From Seminavis robusta (lineage: Eukaryota > Bacillariophyta > Bacillariophyceae > Naviculales > Naviculaceae): a stretch of 64,000 nt of DNA. A program made the position numbers and the translations under genes. The stretch spans positions 1-64,000 of the forward strand of contig CAICTM010000360.1 in assembly GCA_903772945.1 (NCBI GenBank). The letters are read 5' to 3'. Shown piece after piece: positions 22,878 to 33,678 of the stretch (the stretch's first letter is position 1; every line of letters begins with the position of its first letter). The notes under the pieces are model-generated. The model did not search any database and had not been told where the DNA came from. It worked only from the letters and a program-made list of their open reading frames with translations.

Positions 22878-23729
22878 ATGGCTGATCCTCTTGACCAAAA
22901 CTTGAGTTCTATCAGTAGCGAAAGTGAAGAAAGCGACGAAGAGGAGAGTTCCGAAGAAGGTGACGAAGAAGTCGATGAGGAAGTCGAAGACAACGCTGCC
23001 GTCGTAGAGAAAAAGTCCCTGCCTGCAGATGATCTTATCTGTCCCATTACTCACGAATTGTTGTGGGACCCAGTTACAGCCGAAGATGGGCACTTTTATG
23101 AAAAGGAAGCCATCGAAGAATGGATTGCCGTCAACAGTCGATCACCTCACACGAACGAGCCCATCGGGAACCGGCTCCTTCCTGCACCGCAAATCAAGAG
23201 CTTGATCGAAACATTGATTCAGGCTGGTGTTATCGATGGAGCGTTAGCTGATGCATGGAACGAGAAGGATCGGGCGTTTCGAGTCAATCGAAATAAAGAT
23301 GATTTGATACGCAAGGCTGGGAGCGGCAACCGAACGGCGATGCTGAACTTGGCACGAAATTATCGTATTGGTCTAGGTGGCTTCGACAAAGACGAGAACT
23401 TGGCATATCATCTGTATGAAACGGCCCGTGATGCAGGATCCGTGAAAGCTACAGCAAGAGTCGGCATTTGTTTTTGCACAGGAAAAGGAGTTTCAAAGGC
23501 CACTCGAAGAGGTGTTTATTTCCTAACCAAGGCGGCGTTTAAAGGATCTGACTTAGCTAGCTACGAACTCGGGATGGCCCTCGCAGACGGTAAGTATGGA
23601 TTGTACGCGGACGAAAAGGAAGCCATCGAGTGGCTGCAGAAGGCAAGTGGCGATTGTCGTCACATGCACATGACGGCAGAACAAGAATTCGATTGTCGAG
23701 TAAAACTAGCGGTACTCTTGGAGAGCTAA
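22878..23729 (+). CDS. U-box protein with Sel1-like repeats, putative E3 ubiquitin ligase
   Basis: This single exon encodes 283 aa. After an acidic Ser/Glu N-terminus (residues 8-45), the U-box is clear: [30 protein letters not shown] (residues about 53-82; only part quoted as [14 protein letters not shown]) and [15 protein letters not shown]. Residues about 125-270 contain three Sel1-type repeats, for example [31 protein letters not shown] and [17 protein letters not shown]-box binds an E2 and transfers ubiquitin; Sel1 helices bind substrates or partners. The substrate is unknown. The ATG at 22878 lies in a good context (ACCATGG) and precedes the conserved part; the longer open frame from 22620 overlaps the promoter and is unlikely. 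Confidence 0.87.
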   Translation: MADPLDQNLSSISSESEESDEEESSEEGDEEVDEEVEDNAAVVEKKSLPADDLICPITHELLWDPVTAEDGHFYEKEAIEEWIAVNSRSPHTNEPIGNRLLPAPQIKSLIETLIQAGVIDGALADAWNEKDRAFRVNRNKDDLIRKAGSGNRTAMLNLARNYRIGLGGFDKDENLAYHLYETARDAGSVKATARVGICFCTGKGVSKATRRGVYFLTKAAFKGSDLASYELGMALADGKYGLYADEKEAIEWLQKASGDCRHMHMTAEQEFDCRVKLAVLLES

Positions 23730-25162
23730 GTCGGCACTCTTTTGTGTTTTGGAGTGGCGCGGCCATTGAGAATGAAAACAACTACATGTACATGTACATG
23801 TTTGGTAAAAGGGGTTACCCTTCGACAGATCGGTACCATACATCAGCCCTACCTAAACGGACGCATCGAGGGTCAACACGTTCCGCTCAATTATGAGCTT
23901 TCAAGTGCATGCGTTCTACGATTCGAACAGACAACAGAGTAGTTCTACTCTTCTTAAAAGTAATACCATTGTTTGTTTAGTATTCGTTCAAAGCCTCAGT
24001 GAGTTCACTCCGAGTACGGTAAGTAGCATTCGTGCAGTAATGGCCGGGAAGCTTCTTCGACAGACTCTGCATGATGAATCGACAGGCGTGTGGTGCCTGA
24101 CATGAACCTCATTGCGGCCCTCATCATCCCAAGTACTAGTACATCACAATCAAGGATGCACGAATATCGTGTAGCAGGGTAGTAACGGTATTGTCATCGA
24201 GCGCTCACAGGGCAGAAGGTCGCGGAGGCTTCGATGTTCGTGGATGGGTACCGTAGTCCAACGAAGTCGATACAGTACGTACATGTACGAATGTAGCTCT
24301 ACTTCCCGTACCCGTACCGGTATGTGTCAGAAGGCATTGGCCAAAAGCAGACCCTAACAGAGCGAATGAATCAAGATGTTGCCATTTGAATTTTTGAAAA
24401 CAGTTCGAGCTCAACAGGCAAGAGTCGTACCGTATTGTCGTCATACCAATGCGGATGTATATCCAGTTCTCCCCCGATGGACAGGATGATGGTGACTTAC
24501 TTGTAGCAGGGTAGTGGAACCGGGACAAAGCAGCTTGATGGGTACTCTGGTCATTGATCGTGCCTAGATGTTGGGTTGTAACAGTCTCAGAAGTCAAATA
24601 GAAGCTCTTGGTCTGTTCAAGAAGACCGAGCTCAGGCTGCCTTGAAGCCATCACGACCTCGCCCTTGAACTGAAAAACGACGTGTGCGGCAACAGGACGT
24701 ACAAGTGTACCGTAGGGTACGGTACTGTAAATACGGTACGGTACCCAGAGCATTAATATTTTATGATTCACAGAAAGCCTTTTCATGAAAGAGTACATGT
24801 AAGATCCATCGAACTCTTGGTGGCTGGGAGCTGATATCGCTCAGGCAACCATGACGGTCCCTCATCTTCATCTCTCTTGGGCAGGGTCCATCAACAAAGC
24901 TTCAACCGAGGCGACATCGCCGATACCCCCACCATAACTGGACGTCTCTTCGCTCACAATTTACTTCAAAAAGCAATGATCTCACGGCAATAGCATAGAA
25001 AAAAGTGGAATCATTCTCCCTGTTGACTCGGCTCGATCAAGAAGATTCATTCCCTCCAGTCCAAATTGCTTCTACACGGTACCATAGCACCTAAGAGAGA
25101 CGGGAGTTCCTCACATTCGGATAATCTCGCCAACTTGAAAGAATTGGAGCATTGAAATAAGC
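23730..25162. other. Long intergenic region with GTAC-rich palindromic clusters
   Basis: About 1.4 kb between two plus-strand genes without a convincing gene. An ACATGTACATG run lies at about 23785-23802. From 24709 to 24746 there is a dense GTAC/GGTACC cluster that can pair with itself, and a GTACCCGTACCGGTA word lies at about 24306. A 197-residue minus-strand frame (24205-24798) reads through these repeats and has no recognisable domain. The region upstream of 25163 must contain the promoter of the IDO fusion gene. Confidence 0.45.
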
Positions 25163-28100
25163 ATGAATAGCCCAGATCGCACGGAACAAGTCAAAGAAAT
25201 CTTCAAAAACTTGACAGCGGTGGAAACAGCGCTTCAAGAAGTAATTCAGGAACACCGGCATGGACGCTATGGATTTCTAACCCGAGAATGGGGTTTCACT
25301 GCACCTGGAGGTCTCGGCGGTCGACTAGGCGGAAAATTCATTCCCTGGGAGGAAAAGTTGGCCCGATGCAAAAAGTTCTTTTGGCCGTTGGAGGCATATG
25401 AAGCCATGGAAAAACACCCATTTGGCAAAGCTGATCCCGTAGTGATCAAAAATCTGGACTTGAAGCCTGAAGGAGAACAGATCTATGGAAACACCCCTTT
25501 GCACAACTTTTTGAGAGAACCACCCAAACAATCTGTGATCCTGGACGAGTCCGCTGACTTGGATGACTACAGGTCAGCAGCCCGAATCTTTTTGTTACTG
25601 GGAACACTGTCTCACTTGTATGGCAACTCGGCACCGGATCGATCCTCCCACACATTACCTCCTTGGATAGAAGAACCACTTCTAGTTGCGGCAAAGCGAC
25701 TGCAAATTGAACCTACCCTTTCAGGACACTTTTTGGTGCAGGAAAATTGGATATGGAAAAGTATCACCACGGAAGATGCCTACGCCAAAGTTTCCAAAGC
25801 CAGTGCCAAGCGTCTCGATCGTGTCATTGTCCGAACGCTGCTTGAACAATGCGAATGTGCTGATAGACGCTATAGAGTCAAGATCTATCCTGACTGTTTC
25901 ATTGGATCTCAAGCCATTGATGTTCTCATTGACAGTGGCGTTGCAGAGACAAGAGAGGAAGCTGTCCGGGTCGGTAGAAGGATCAATGACGAGTTCAAGC
26001 TTTTCAACCATGTCACCAATGATCATCCCCTGATAGATAAGCATCTATTCTATCGCTTCAAAAAGAAGTGGCAACAAAGAAAGTCAGAGATGGCAACGAT
26101 GGAAGAGGTAGACATTGCAGAAGACCCCGACGAAAGCAAGAATAAAGACGACAATGACAACACAGAGGAAGATGCCAACCAAACGCCAACCAGTCGCTTG
26201 ATGCGCCCTAGCGATATCATAAAGAGCTTCAGGGCCAGCACAACGAGCGTCCGCAGTGATTCTTTGGTGCAGGGTTCACTGAGAAATCTCATGAAGAAAA
26301 CTCGTAGTAAGGGACGGGCAAGTTCTAGCGGCGATTCAAATACTATAGACCGTGGCAGTAACCGCTCTCTCAGCTCAGTATCAGACGTTGCATCAACAAC
26401 AGAGGAAGACAACCAGCCACTGCAAGGTAACCCGTACGGAGATACGCCAGAAGGCCTCGTTGTTGGGCTCACCAGCACACACCTCGGCGCTCACGATGAA
26501 ACCTGGGAAATGCAGGAAGCAATGTCGATTGTGGCCGTCATGGCTTTGGTCCCTGTGAAAGATAGACGGTACAGGTTCCGCACATACAAGCAGTGCTTTG
26601 TTGCTTGTCAAATGATTGATGTTCTGATAGAACATGAGTGTGCCAGCACTCGAAAAGAGGCCGTGGAATTGGCCCGTGGTATCAATGAACGCTTTGGCCC
26701 AATCTTTGAACATGTTGGTAAGTAAAACTTCACACAGTGCTCGGTTTTCATCTATCTCCATGCGGAACAGCCGAAACTAACAGCCGCCTAGTTGACAATC
26801 ACTTCATCAAGGACGAATACTTATTCTTCCGTTTCACCAAGGAGTTCAAACAAATGATGCAAAGCAAGAATGGCGACGAAATACAAAGCGTCTCTCACTC
26901 TGGGTCCACCAAACACTCTTCACCAAAGACGAGGCGTTCCAGCTTTGACTCGGCAAGGAAATCTACACAAGAAATCTTGGATGAAAACCTCAGGTCGGGA
27001 TTCATTGCCGAAACAAGCTCGATTGGTTCGGTCGATGAGTCGATCATGGCCTTGAGGGGTTTTGATGAGACAAACGAGTTTCGAATCGACAACATCGACA
27101 TGCTTTATCCTGCGTTTGGTCACAACCACGAAAAAATCAATCAACTAATCCCGGCTTGCATGGGTCATGCGTTTGCCAGCTTGCCGTTCGATGTGCTGGA
27201 TATCATCACCACAATGAAAAACATTCTGGAAGCTGAACTGAGCGTGTCCGACATCTCAAGCGTCGACGGCTACGAAAGTCGACGATTGTACGACCTTTTG
27301 TATAAGGTGGCCTTCAGTGTGTCGCGGTGTAAGGAAGAGTTTCAGCAAATGTCGACAGATCCAACCTCGAGAACCTTCAACTCAAAGCACATTTCCATAA
27401 AGCACACACAACCAATTTCAAATGGAGTGGTAGTCCAAGGGAAGAGAAGGAAAGGAACCACAGGGACGCAATTCGCATACTTCCACCTGCTAGACTGGCT
27501 TTTGGGCAGGCATCAGTACAGCGGCGGTGGGGGATTGGTGGCGCAAATCGCTGAAGTGGACAACACCTACACCCGACCCGAACGAGAGTTCATACAAAGC
27601 ATTTCGAAGCTAGAGAAACCCGCTACCCTTCGCGGCTTTTTGGATGTCCTTGGACGTCCGACGCAACTCTTGGCTGCCTACAATCATTTGGTCGAATGTT
27701 ACGCTGGCGAGGGAGGAGTCTTGCAAGCTCACTGTCGAAAGCTCTACAGCTACATTCACAACGATGTTCAATTCTCAACCAGCGGCACCAATCACCTAAA
27801 AAGCAAAAGCGAGAAGAATGATTCTGCTTGTCCCATGTCCAGCATGGCGAACAACCACAACTTCGCGACGATGATGTTCAAGCATATGCGAAAGGCTACT
27901 GATGATCGTTGGACGTTACGGATTCCGCCTCTTATGACGGAAGTAGGCAAAATTGTGTACAGCACGAGCGTAAGTGGAGGTAAGTACCAGGCTAGATTGC
28001 GCAATCTTGTATTCCGGTTTACCCAGGAACCTGACTGCTGGCTTCTGCACATCAAACAAAAGGCTTCACGACTGTTGCATTGGACCTTTCAACCAGCGGA

Positions 28101-29753
28101 CTCCTCTACGAGTATGGCGACGTTGTCAAAATCGTCTTGCCAAACAATGACAGAAATTGCTTCGCCTGGTGCACGTCATTGGCTTCGAACAAGAAAGATT
28201 TCTTCACTTTGAGCGACATGCAGGCTTTCCACAAGGACACTGGCAACGGTTGGGGCTGGACAGAGTTGTGGGAAGCCCTTGGTTGGGACAGTTACGAGGA
28301 AGGCGACGGCAAAGGAGTTCCGCTGGAACTGATTTCGCGATATGTGGAACAAGGCCAAATTCGCCTGGAGTCAAGCACCAGCCGCTGGGTGAACAATCCA
28401 CTTGATCTCTGCGACGATAGCAAGAATCTTTTCCCAGTTCCTCCACCCCTGCGTCTTGATCAGATCGCGTCGCTCGAGCCAGTGTCGCCACGAGTGTATT
28501 CAGTCTCCGGCGTGGAGATTGATCGGGTGTTCCTGCTCGTTTCAAAACCCCAAGACGGGGCTCGCCATCACGGATACCAGGCAATGTGCGATCCCGAGAT
28601 TAAAAACGTGCACTGTTCGTTCAGTCCAGCCACATTCTTCCTTGTCCCACCCCTCGACGTGAATCTTATGTGCATCGCCTCTGGTACTGGCATCTCGCCA
28701 TTTGTGGGTCTTGCAGATGCTATCGGTCCTCGACAGGGGAGTTATACTATTGTGCACCAGTGCAAGTCATCGGACTTGTTCCTGGCAAACTCTCAAACAT
28801 GGCTCGACTTCACGTGCGAAAATCCCGGAGCCGTTGTTATGGGCTACATTTCCGGTGACCGCAGCCGTCGTAACTGCCCAATGCGTTACATTATCCGCAA
28901 TGGTGCATTCGAAGAGACAACAGTGTTGAGGCGACACAAGGCATGCTGCTATTATTTCGAATGCTCGTTCTTCCAAGGTCGGATCAAGGAAACCTACAAG
29001 AAGGGCGGTCTCAATCTCGCCTATTGTTGCGGCGGGTAAGTTCAAAATATCGTGTCCACGCAGATCACTGCTTCGTGATGATGGCAGAACGCCCTTGAAA
29101 TATCGCTTTCCTGACATCTGGCTTTTCTTGCTTCTCCCAGTGTGAAGAGTGCCATAGATCCATTGAAGAACTTCTCCACCAAGGAGGGTCTGAGCTTTCA
29201 ATTCACTTCTGAGTGCTACGCTATCCCGCCAAATTTGACAACCGATAGCACGGCATGTCAGATAGCGGGAACCATTGTAGATATCGACCAGGTTGGACCC
29301 ATACACCCTGGAGGCGGAGCAATCCTTGAACAACTGAATGAAGTCTGTATCGAAACACAAGACGCCAAGACTCCCGATCTATCTGTCGCATTTTGGGAGT
29401 TGCACCCTCACGCCTACAATTTACACCGATGTTTGCGGACGCCACTGGATCCCGATTCAAAGGCGTTCGCCAAATTCCTGGAAAGGCAAAGTATGCGCAA
29501 TAGCGTGATGACAAACATGGCGGCAAAATATGCAGAGATGGCTCTAGCCGCCCCCCACGATTCCAAGGTGGTGCGCATTGCCACCGAACTGCAGTCGTCA
29601 GCCATTCGTCAGCAATTGAAGTCTGGTGATGCCCAGGGCGCCAAAGTATCCGCCGAATACTTGGAAGCTCTCTTGTCGCATGTGCCCCAAGAAGACCAAG
29701 ATGCAAACCGATGGACTGCTTCCCTGGAAGGCCTTCGCAAAGAGAAACAGTAG
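25163..29753 (+). CDS. Indoleamine 2,3-dioxygenase fused to DEP domains, FAD/NAD(P)H reductase and cytochrome b5-like domain
   Basis: Four exons (25163-26717, 26792-27979, 28063-29035, 29141-29753), all GT-AG with matching phases, give 1442 aa. Domains in order: IDO small domain (about 1-200; PPWIEEP at 166, ending LVQENWIWK); DEP 1 (about 217-300); Ser-rich linker; DEP 2 (about 449-545); IDO large domain (about 600-900; FHLLDWLLGRHQYSGGG near 748, proximal haem ligand candidate H832 in LQAHCRKLYSYI); diflavin-reductase-type FAD domain (TVALDLSTSGLLYEYGD; FAD motif R1058-V-Y-S) and NAD(P)H domain (G1122-TGISPF); cytochrome b5-like domain (H1294 in HPGG, second haem His probably H1327 or H1329). 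No flavodoxin/FMN domain is seen. IDO oxidises tryptophan to N-formylkynurenine and needs ferrous haem. The reductase and b5 parts could supply the electrons; this is inference. DEP domains often tether signalling proteins to membranes. No signal peptide is visible. Retention of intron 2 would end the protein soon after the IDO part. Confidence 0.85.
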
Positions 29754-30157
29754 CGATAGCTTGTTCCAGCAGTTTTCGGAAGTGCGGTTGCTATCAGATG
29801 CCAGCCTGCCAGCCTGACTACCGGTAGCTAGCTCTGGCTAACCAAAAACCTAATGAAGCACTTTTGCCCTCATAGTTTGCTGGGCATGTATGTAAAAACG
29901 CAGTCAGCAGTCAGTCTCAGCGGCTTGATTTCATTCTCGATCAATACCGGTAGCGGTACTAGCTAGCCAGTCTAGTACCAGTAAATCGCCAGAGCTCTCT
30001 CAAAAGATACTGCAAAAGGAGCCAAAGATCCTTCGAGAAAGATGCAAAGTCTTCTTGCCAATGCATGGAAACCGCTTCCATCTCAAGGGGAAAATGCATG
30101 GAAAAGTCATGCGCTATCCCAAGGCAGCTACCCAACTCACAACTCGAGCGAACGACG
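29754..30157. other. Intergenic region after the IDO fusion gene
   Basis: About 400 bp with no gene. ACCGGTAGCTAGC runs occur near 29820 and 29946-29970. It holds the IDO 3' UTR and the start region of the next gene, whose start codon is uncertain. Confidence 0.35.
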
Positions 30158-31185
30158 ATGAGACGCCTTGCACTGCTGCTACTTCTATCCCCTTTGGTTG
30201 TATCATGCCGACAGATACAGCCATTCCACGCTCCTCGTAGTGCTGCCTTTATAGCAGATCCTTTGCGACCACGCCAAGCGAAGACTTCATTGGCACCTAT
30301 TAGCCAATCGCCCCTTACGCAGCTTAGAGCCGGAAGCATTGTCCCATTACCAAGCACTACAGCAACGGCTGCTGGCGTTTTTCTTGGTGCAAATGGAATC
30401 ATGCTCTTGACCAAGCCAAGAGCCCTGTTGAAGAACGTATATGGGCTTACCATTGATCACGACGACGATGAACTAATAGCATGGGAGCTTAGAGGCATCG
30501 GATCCCTTGGTTTGGGACTGGCCATTCAGGTGTACGCATCCATCGTCCAAGGAATCGCCCCAATAACCGCCATGGGATTGGGGTTAATCCCTCGAGCCTT
30601 GTTTTATCTTTACACGACATTTTCAGGCAAGATGAAGTCGCTCAACATTCAAACGAGGTTCTTCACCATGAACACGGTCATGACGTGCTGGTGTGTTGCC
30701 TCTCTGCTACTCGGTTTGGGGAAACCAAGCACGACTTCCAAAATATATTCTTCCATGTGTTTTCTCAAATCCCTCTTCTTCACCTGGGCCCCGAGGACTT
30801 CGTGCAAGAAACTACTGGGAAGACCCTGCGAGGGACAGGCCTTGGGCTTGATGCGGGGAGCTGGAAATGAACTCTTTGTCAGGTAAGTGAAGGAAAATAC
30901 TTTTTACAATTCAATATATCTGTTTATCGACAAGGTTTTGACGATTATTGCTGCTGCTGCCCCAACTCCAGCTCTCTTCTGATGCTATCCGCGGCGTGGG
31001 CTTCAAACATAGTCAGCCCGGTTGCTGCTGCCGGATATGTGTGCGTTGCATGGGTAGTTCTCTTGGCGGACATGGCGATGCTGGCCAAGACATGGCAGCT
31101 TATGGGGTTTTCCAATGCCCGTACCAATTGGGTCAACTTGATAATGGCAGCCGTGTTGGGTACAGGTTTCTTGCTGGCCAAATAG
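30158..31185 (+). CDS. Unknown multi-pass membrane protein with N-terminal signal peptide
   Basis: Two exons (30158-30882, 30972-31185; intron 89 nt) give 312 aa. I do not recognise a family. The chosen Met starts a strong signal peptide (MRRLALLLLLSPLVVSC). After an unstructured region, hydrophobic segments follow at about residues 70-85, 115-135, 140-160 and 185-205. Exon 2 contributes two more (VSPVAAAGYVCVAWVVLLAD and NLIMAAVLGTGFLLAK at the very end). The signal followed by a basic Ser/Pro-rich stretch could be plastid- or ER-directing. Earlier in-frame ATG at 30065 would add 31 residues and bury the signal peptide, so I prefer 30158. Function unknown. Confidence 0.6.
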
Positions 31186-31242
31186 ATAACGATGCATATA
31201 CACTTCGGTTTAAACCTGTATCTTTGCTGTGAAATGCCTGCT

Positions 31243-32127
31243 TTAAGCATTGAGTTCAGGCTCTCCGCTTTGTAGTATTGAACCAGCGAGAATGGATTCG
31301 GTGTCTGATATTCTCCCGTTATTGTCTTCGCACTCGTCATCTGGAGCTTTTCTTCTGTGGCACACTATTCTCTGACCTACCATGTACAAAACACCATGGA
31401 AAAGGAGGGTAAGCATTACCATTGCTACAACATTGAACCAGATATTGCCCCCACAATAAATGGTAGTTCCGCTTTCTTGCACCAAGGCAACGATAATGCC
31501 GAGAATCCCGGTGAAGATGGTTGACCATGGGAAAGCAGTGACCAAGGAAATTTCTCCAGAAATGAATAAGACCAACATCAGTACACTACACAGGTAATGG
31601 ACTGTAATGTCAGAAGTGACACTTAGGGCAAGATATGCCTGAGCCAGCACTTTGTCAAAACTCCTTGGGATGGCTGATCGCACTGCAGCGTAGCATAGAT
31701 CTTCATTCACAGACTCAGTCACTGGATTGGTTGCAACATAATATACATTCGCAATTGTTACAGTGATTGCCAAGGGCAGTGCCAACGAGAACAAATACTG
31801 GGCCACCAATGGCTTGTTTTGGGTTGGCGGCAGATTGCGGCTACCGGTATCAGTACTGCTGGTCTGGTCTTCCTGATCATTCGCCTTACGTATCGTTGCG
31901 TCGGGAATGCAAGCCCATGCTTCAAAAGCCGCTATTGTCAACCAGACGTTCCAAGCTGAAAAATAAAGCAGCAAAGGAACAGGCGATGGATCTTCGCCTT
32001 CGCGACATGTTGAGCATTGCCAAGCATCTCGGTAGATGACGAGGTCGATGATGAAAACCAGAAGAACTACGAGGAAGAGGATACTGTAGACCGCCTTGAT
32101 GGCTACCTTGAAACTGTATTTTAGCAT
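31243..32127 (-). CDS. Unknown multi-pass membrane protein, tandem paralogue A
   Basis: This single exon encodes 294 aa. It has about seven hydrophobic segments, starting with VYSILFLVVLLVFIIDLVIY. It is clearly related to the gene at 32779-33678. Shared blocks include a CxxC pair right after helix 1 (WQCSTCREG), the block AQYLFSLALPLAITV, NEDLCYAAVRSAI, HYLCSVL, and GNIWFNV late in the protein. No family is recognised; the arrangement of helices recalls small transporters or receptors, but I will not assign one. The two copies share orientation and lie 650 bp apart, so a local duplication is the simplest explanation. The ATG at 32127 is the first in frame near the first helix. Confidence 0.65.
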   Translation of the reverse strand: MLKYSFKVAIKAVYSILFLVVLLVFIIDLVIYRDAWQCSTCREGEDPSPVPLLLYFSAWNVWLTIAAFEAWACIPDATIRKANDQEDQTSSTDTGSRNLPPTQNKPLVAQYLFSLALPLAITVTIANVYYVATNPVTESVNEDLCYAAVRSAIPRSFDKVLAQAYLALSVTSDITVHYLCSVLMLVLFISGEISLVTAFPWSTIFTGILGIIVALVQESGTTIYCGGNIWFNVVAMVMLTLLFHGVLYMVGQRIVCHRRKAPDDECEDNNGRISDTESILAGSILQSGEPELNA

Positions 32128-32778
32128 GTTGTGTGTTGCGATCCTTACTAAAGGGAGCGCATTTATTTGTTTTATGAATGCGAGTGGTGGGGTAAGAGTC
32201 TGCAACGTGCACTTCAAGAACTGGCATGCATACGGTACCGTGTCGATTCCCTTTGCTCTATCTTTCTAAGCCACTCCCCTCACGGATGCGACTATGCATA
32301 CTGGATACCGGTAGCTACAATGTAGCATATCAGAAACGTCCGAACCCACCAGGTCATCAGATCCAGGCAAGAACGCGGCAGAGTCGACTCCCGCACTACC
32401 GGCATGGGTTCGTACGATCCATGTCCGTGCTCCCGAAGTGTGAATCAAGTTGAAGTCTGCATTGCTCTTCTCTCTGACACAAAGCCTACATCTCGAACTC
32501 TATTTTCGAAAACGAATCAGTGCCAGCACTGAGGCATTAGTCCAAGCTAGCTAGGAGCAAGTTCCCAAGCTGCACACTAAGCCAGCTGGTAAGCAATGGG
32601 CAGTACTTGCTGCCATCCTCTTATCTTCCTTTTACCATCCATTGTGAGGAGAAGAAGTGGTCCAAAGCAGGAGAAGCGTAACACTACTACTCGCCCGCTG
32701 GCAATAAGAGGCTTCTCTCTTCTCAGGTGTCTAGAGTTATCTAGTTAGTAGTACATGCACTCTTCTCGTCACGTCAAG
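32128..32778. other. Intergenic region between tandem membrane-protein paralogues
   Basis: About 650 bp carrying the promoter of paralogue A and the 3' end of paralogue B. A TACCGGTAGC word lies near 32309 and CTAGCTAGG near 32549. No gene is supported. Confidence 0.35.
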
Positions 32779-33678
32779 CTAAGGCTCCACACAACTATGA
32801 TACTCGTCTGACGTCTCCAGTGCCTCTGTGCCCTCTTGTTTGGTTCTACTTGTATCGGTGTTGTTTTCGCTTGGCTGTGTATCCTTGATGCAGCAAGAGC
32901 AACCCACTTTTCTTGCATTGGCTCCAAGATAAAATGTAACATGAAAGATCAGGGTGAACAGGCAAATGATCCCAACATTGAACCAAATGTTGCCACCACA
33001 GTACACACTGATGCCACTCTGCTGGACAAGAACAATGATAATGCCCAAGAAAATGGAGAAAATGGTTGACAAAGGGAGGGCAACCACATAACAGAGTTCT
33101 CCAGAGAATAAGAGGACCAAGAGCAGGACACTACAAAGGTAGTGCATAGTGAAATCGGAAATGATGGCACCAATGAGATACAAATCAGCCATCCACTTTT
33201 CCAATTCACGTGATATGGCTGACCGCCAAGCAGTGTAACAGAGATCTTCATTGTAAAACTCAGAAGCTGGCCTTGTGGAAATGTAGTAAATGTAGGTTAT
33301 TGATACTGTCAGGGCCAATGGCAGAGCCAAGGAGAACAGATATTGGGTAGCAGTCCTCCTTTGAAACATGGTTGGGGCTGCCCCATTGTCTTCCCCTTGT
33401 TCCAGATCATTGATTGTGCCACTGCTTTCTCCCTCTTGGTTTACAGCTTTCTTCTCCAAGAAAATCCAAGACAAAAATACTGCTATGGTCAACCAGATAT
33501 TCCAGACTGAAAAGTACACCAATAGAGGGACACGAGAAGCTTCTTGACCAACTCGGCAATTAGTACAAACCCAGGTCTCCTTATAAAGGATCAAACCCGC
33601 AACATACACCACCACAACATCTGTAAGTAGAATGCTGTAGAGGACTATGATGGCTTTCTTCCATGCAGGAGGTAGCAT
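32779..33678 (-). CDS. Unknown multi-pass membrane protein, tandem paralogue B
   Basis: This single exon encodes 299 aa, related along its whole length to the gene at 31243-32127. Shared features are the first helix followed by a CxxC pair (WVCTNCRVG), YFSVWNIWLTIAVF, TQYLFSLALPLALTV, NEDLCYTAWRSAISR, HYLCSVLLLVL, and VYCGGNIWFNV. The loop between helices 3 and 4 and the C-terminal tail diverge freely between the copies, while helices and Cys residues stay, which suggests purifying selection on a membrane fold. The acidic, Thr-rich C-terminus is probably cytosolic. Function unknown. Confidence 0.65.
   Translation of the reverse strand: MLPPAWKKAIIVLYSILLTDVVVVYVAGLILYKETWVCTNCRVGQEASRVPLLVYFSVWNIWLTIAVFLSWIFLEKKAVNQEGESSGTINDLEQGEDNGAAPTMFQRRTATQYLFSLALPLALTVSITYIYYISTRPASEFYNEDLCYTAWRSAISRELEKWMADLYLIGAIISDFTMHYLCSVLLLVLLFSGELCYVVALPLSTIFSIFLGIIIVLVQQSGISVYCGGNIWFNVGIICLFTLIFHVTFYLGANARKVGCSCCIKDTQPSENNTDTSRTKQEGTEALETSDEYHSCVEP

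Noticed and set aside
24205-24798. 197-residue minus-strand ORF in the gap before the IDO fusion
   Set aside because: It begins with ATG but reads through GTAC palindromic repeats, has no recognisable domain and biased, irregular composition. Chance frame more likely.
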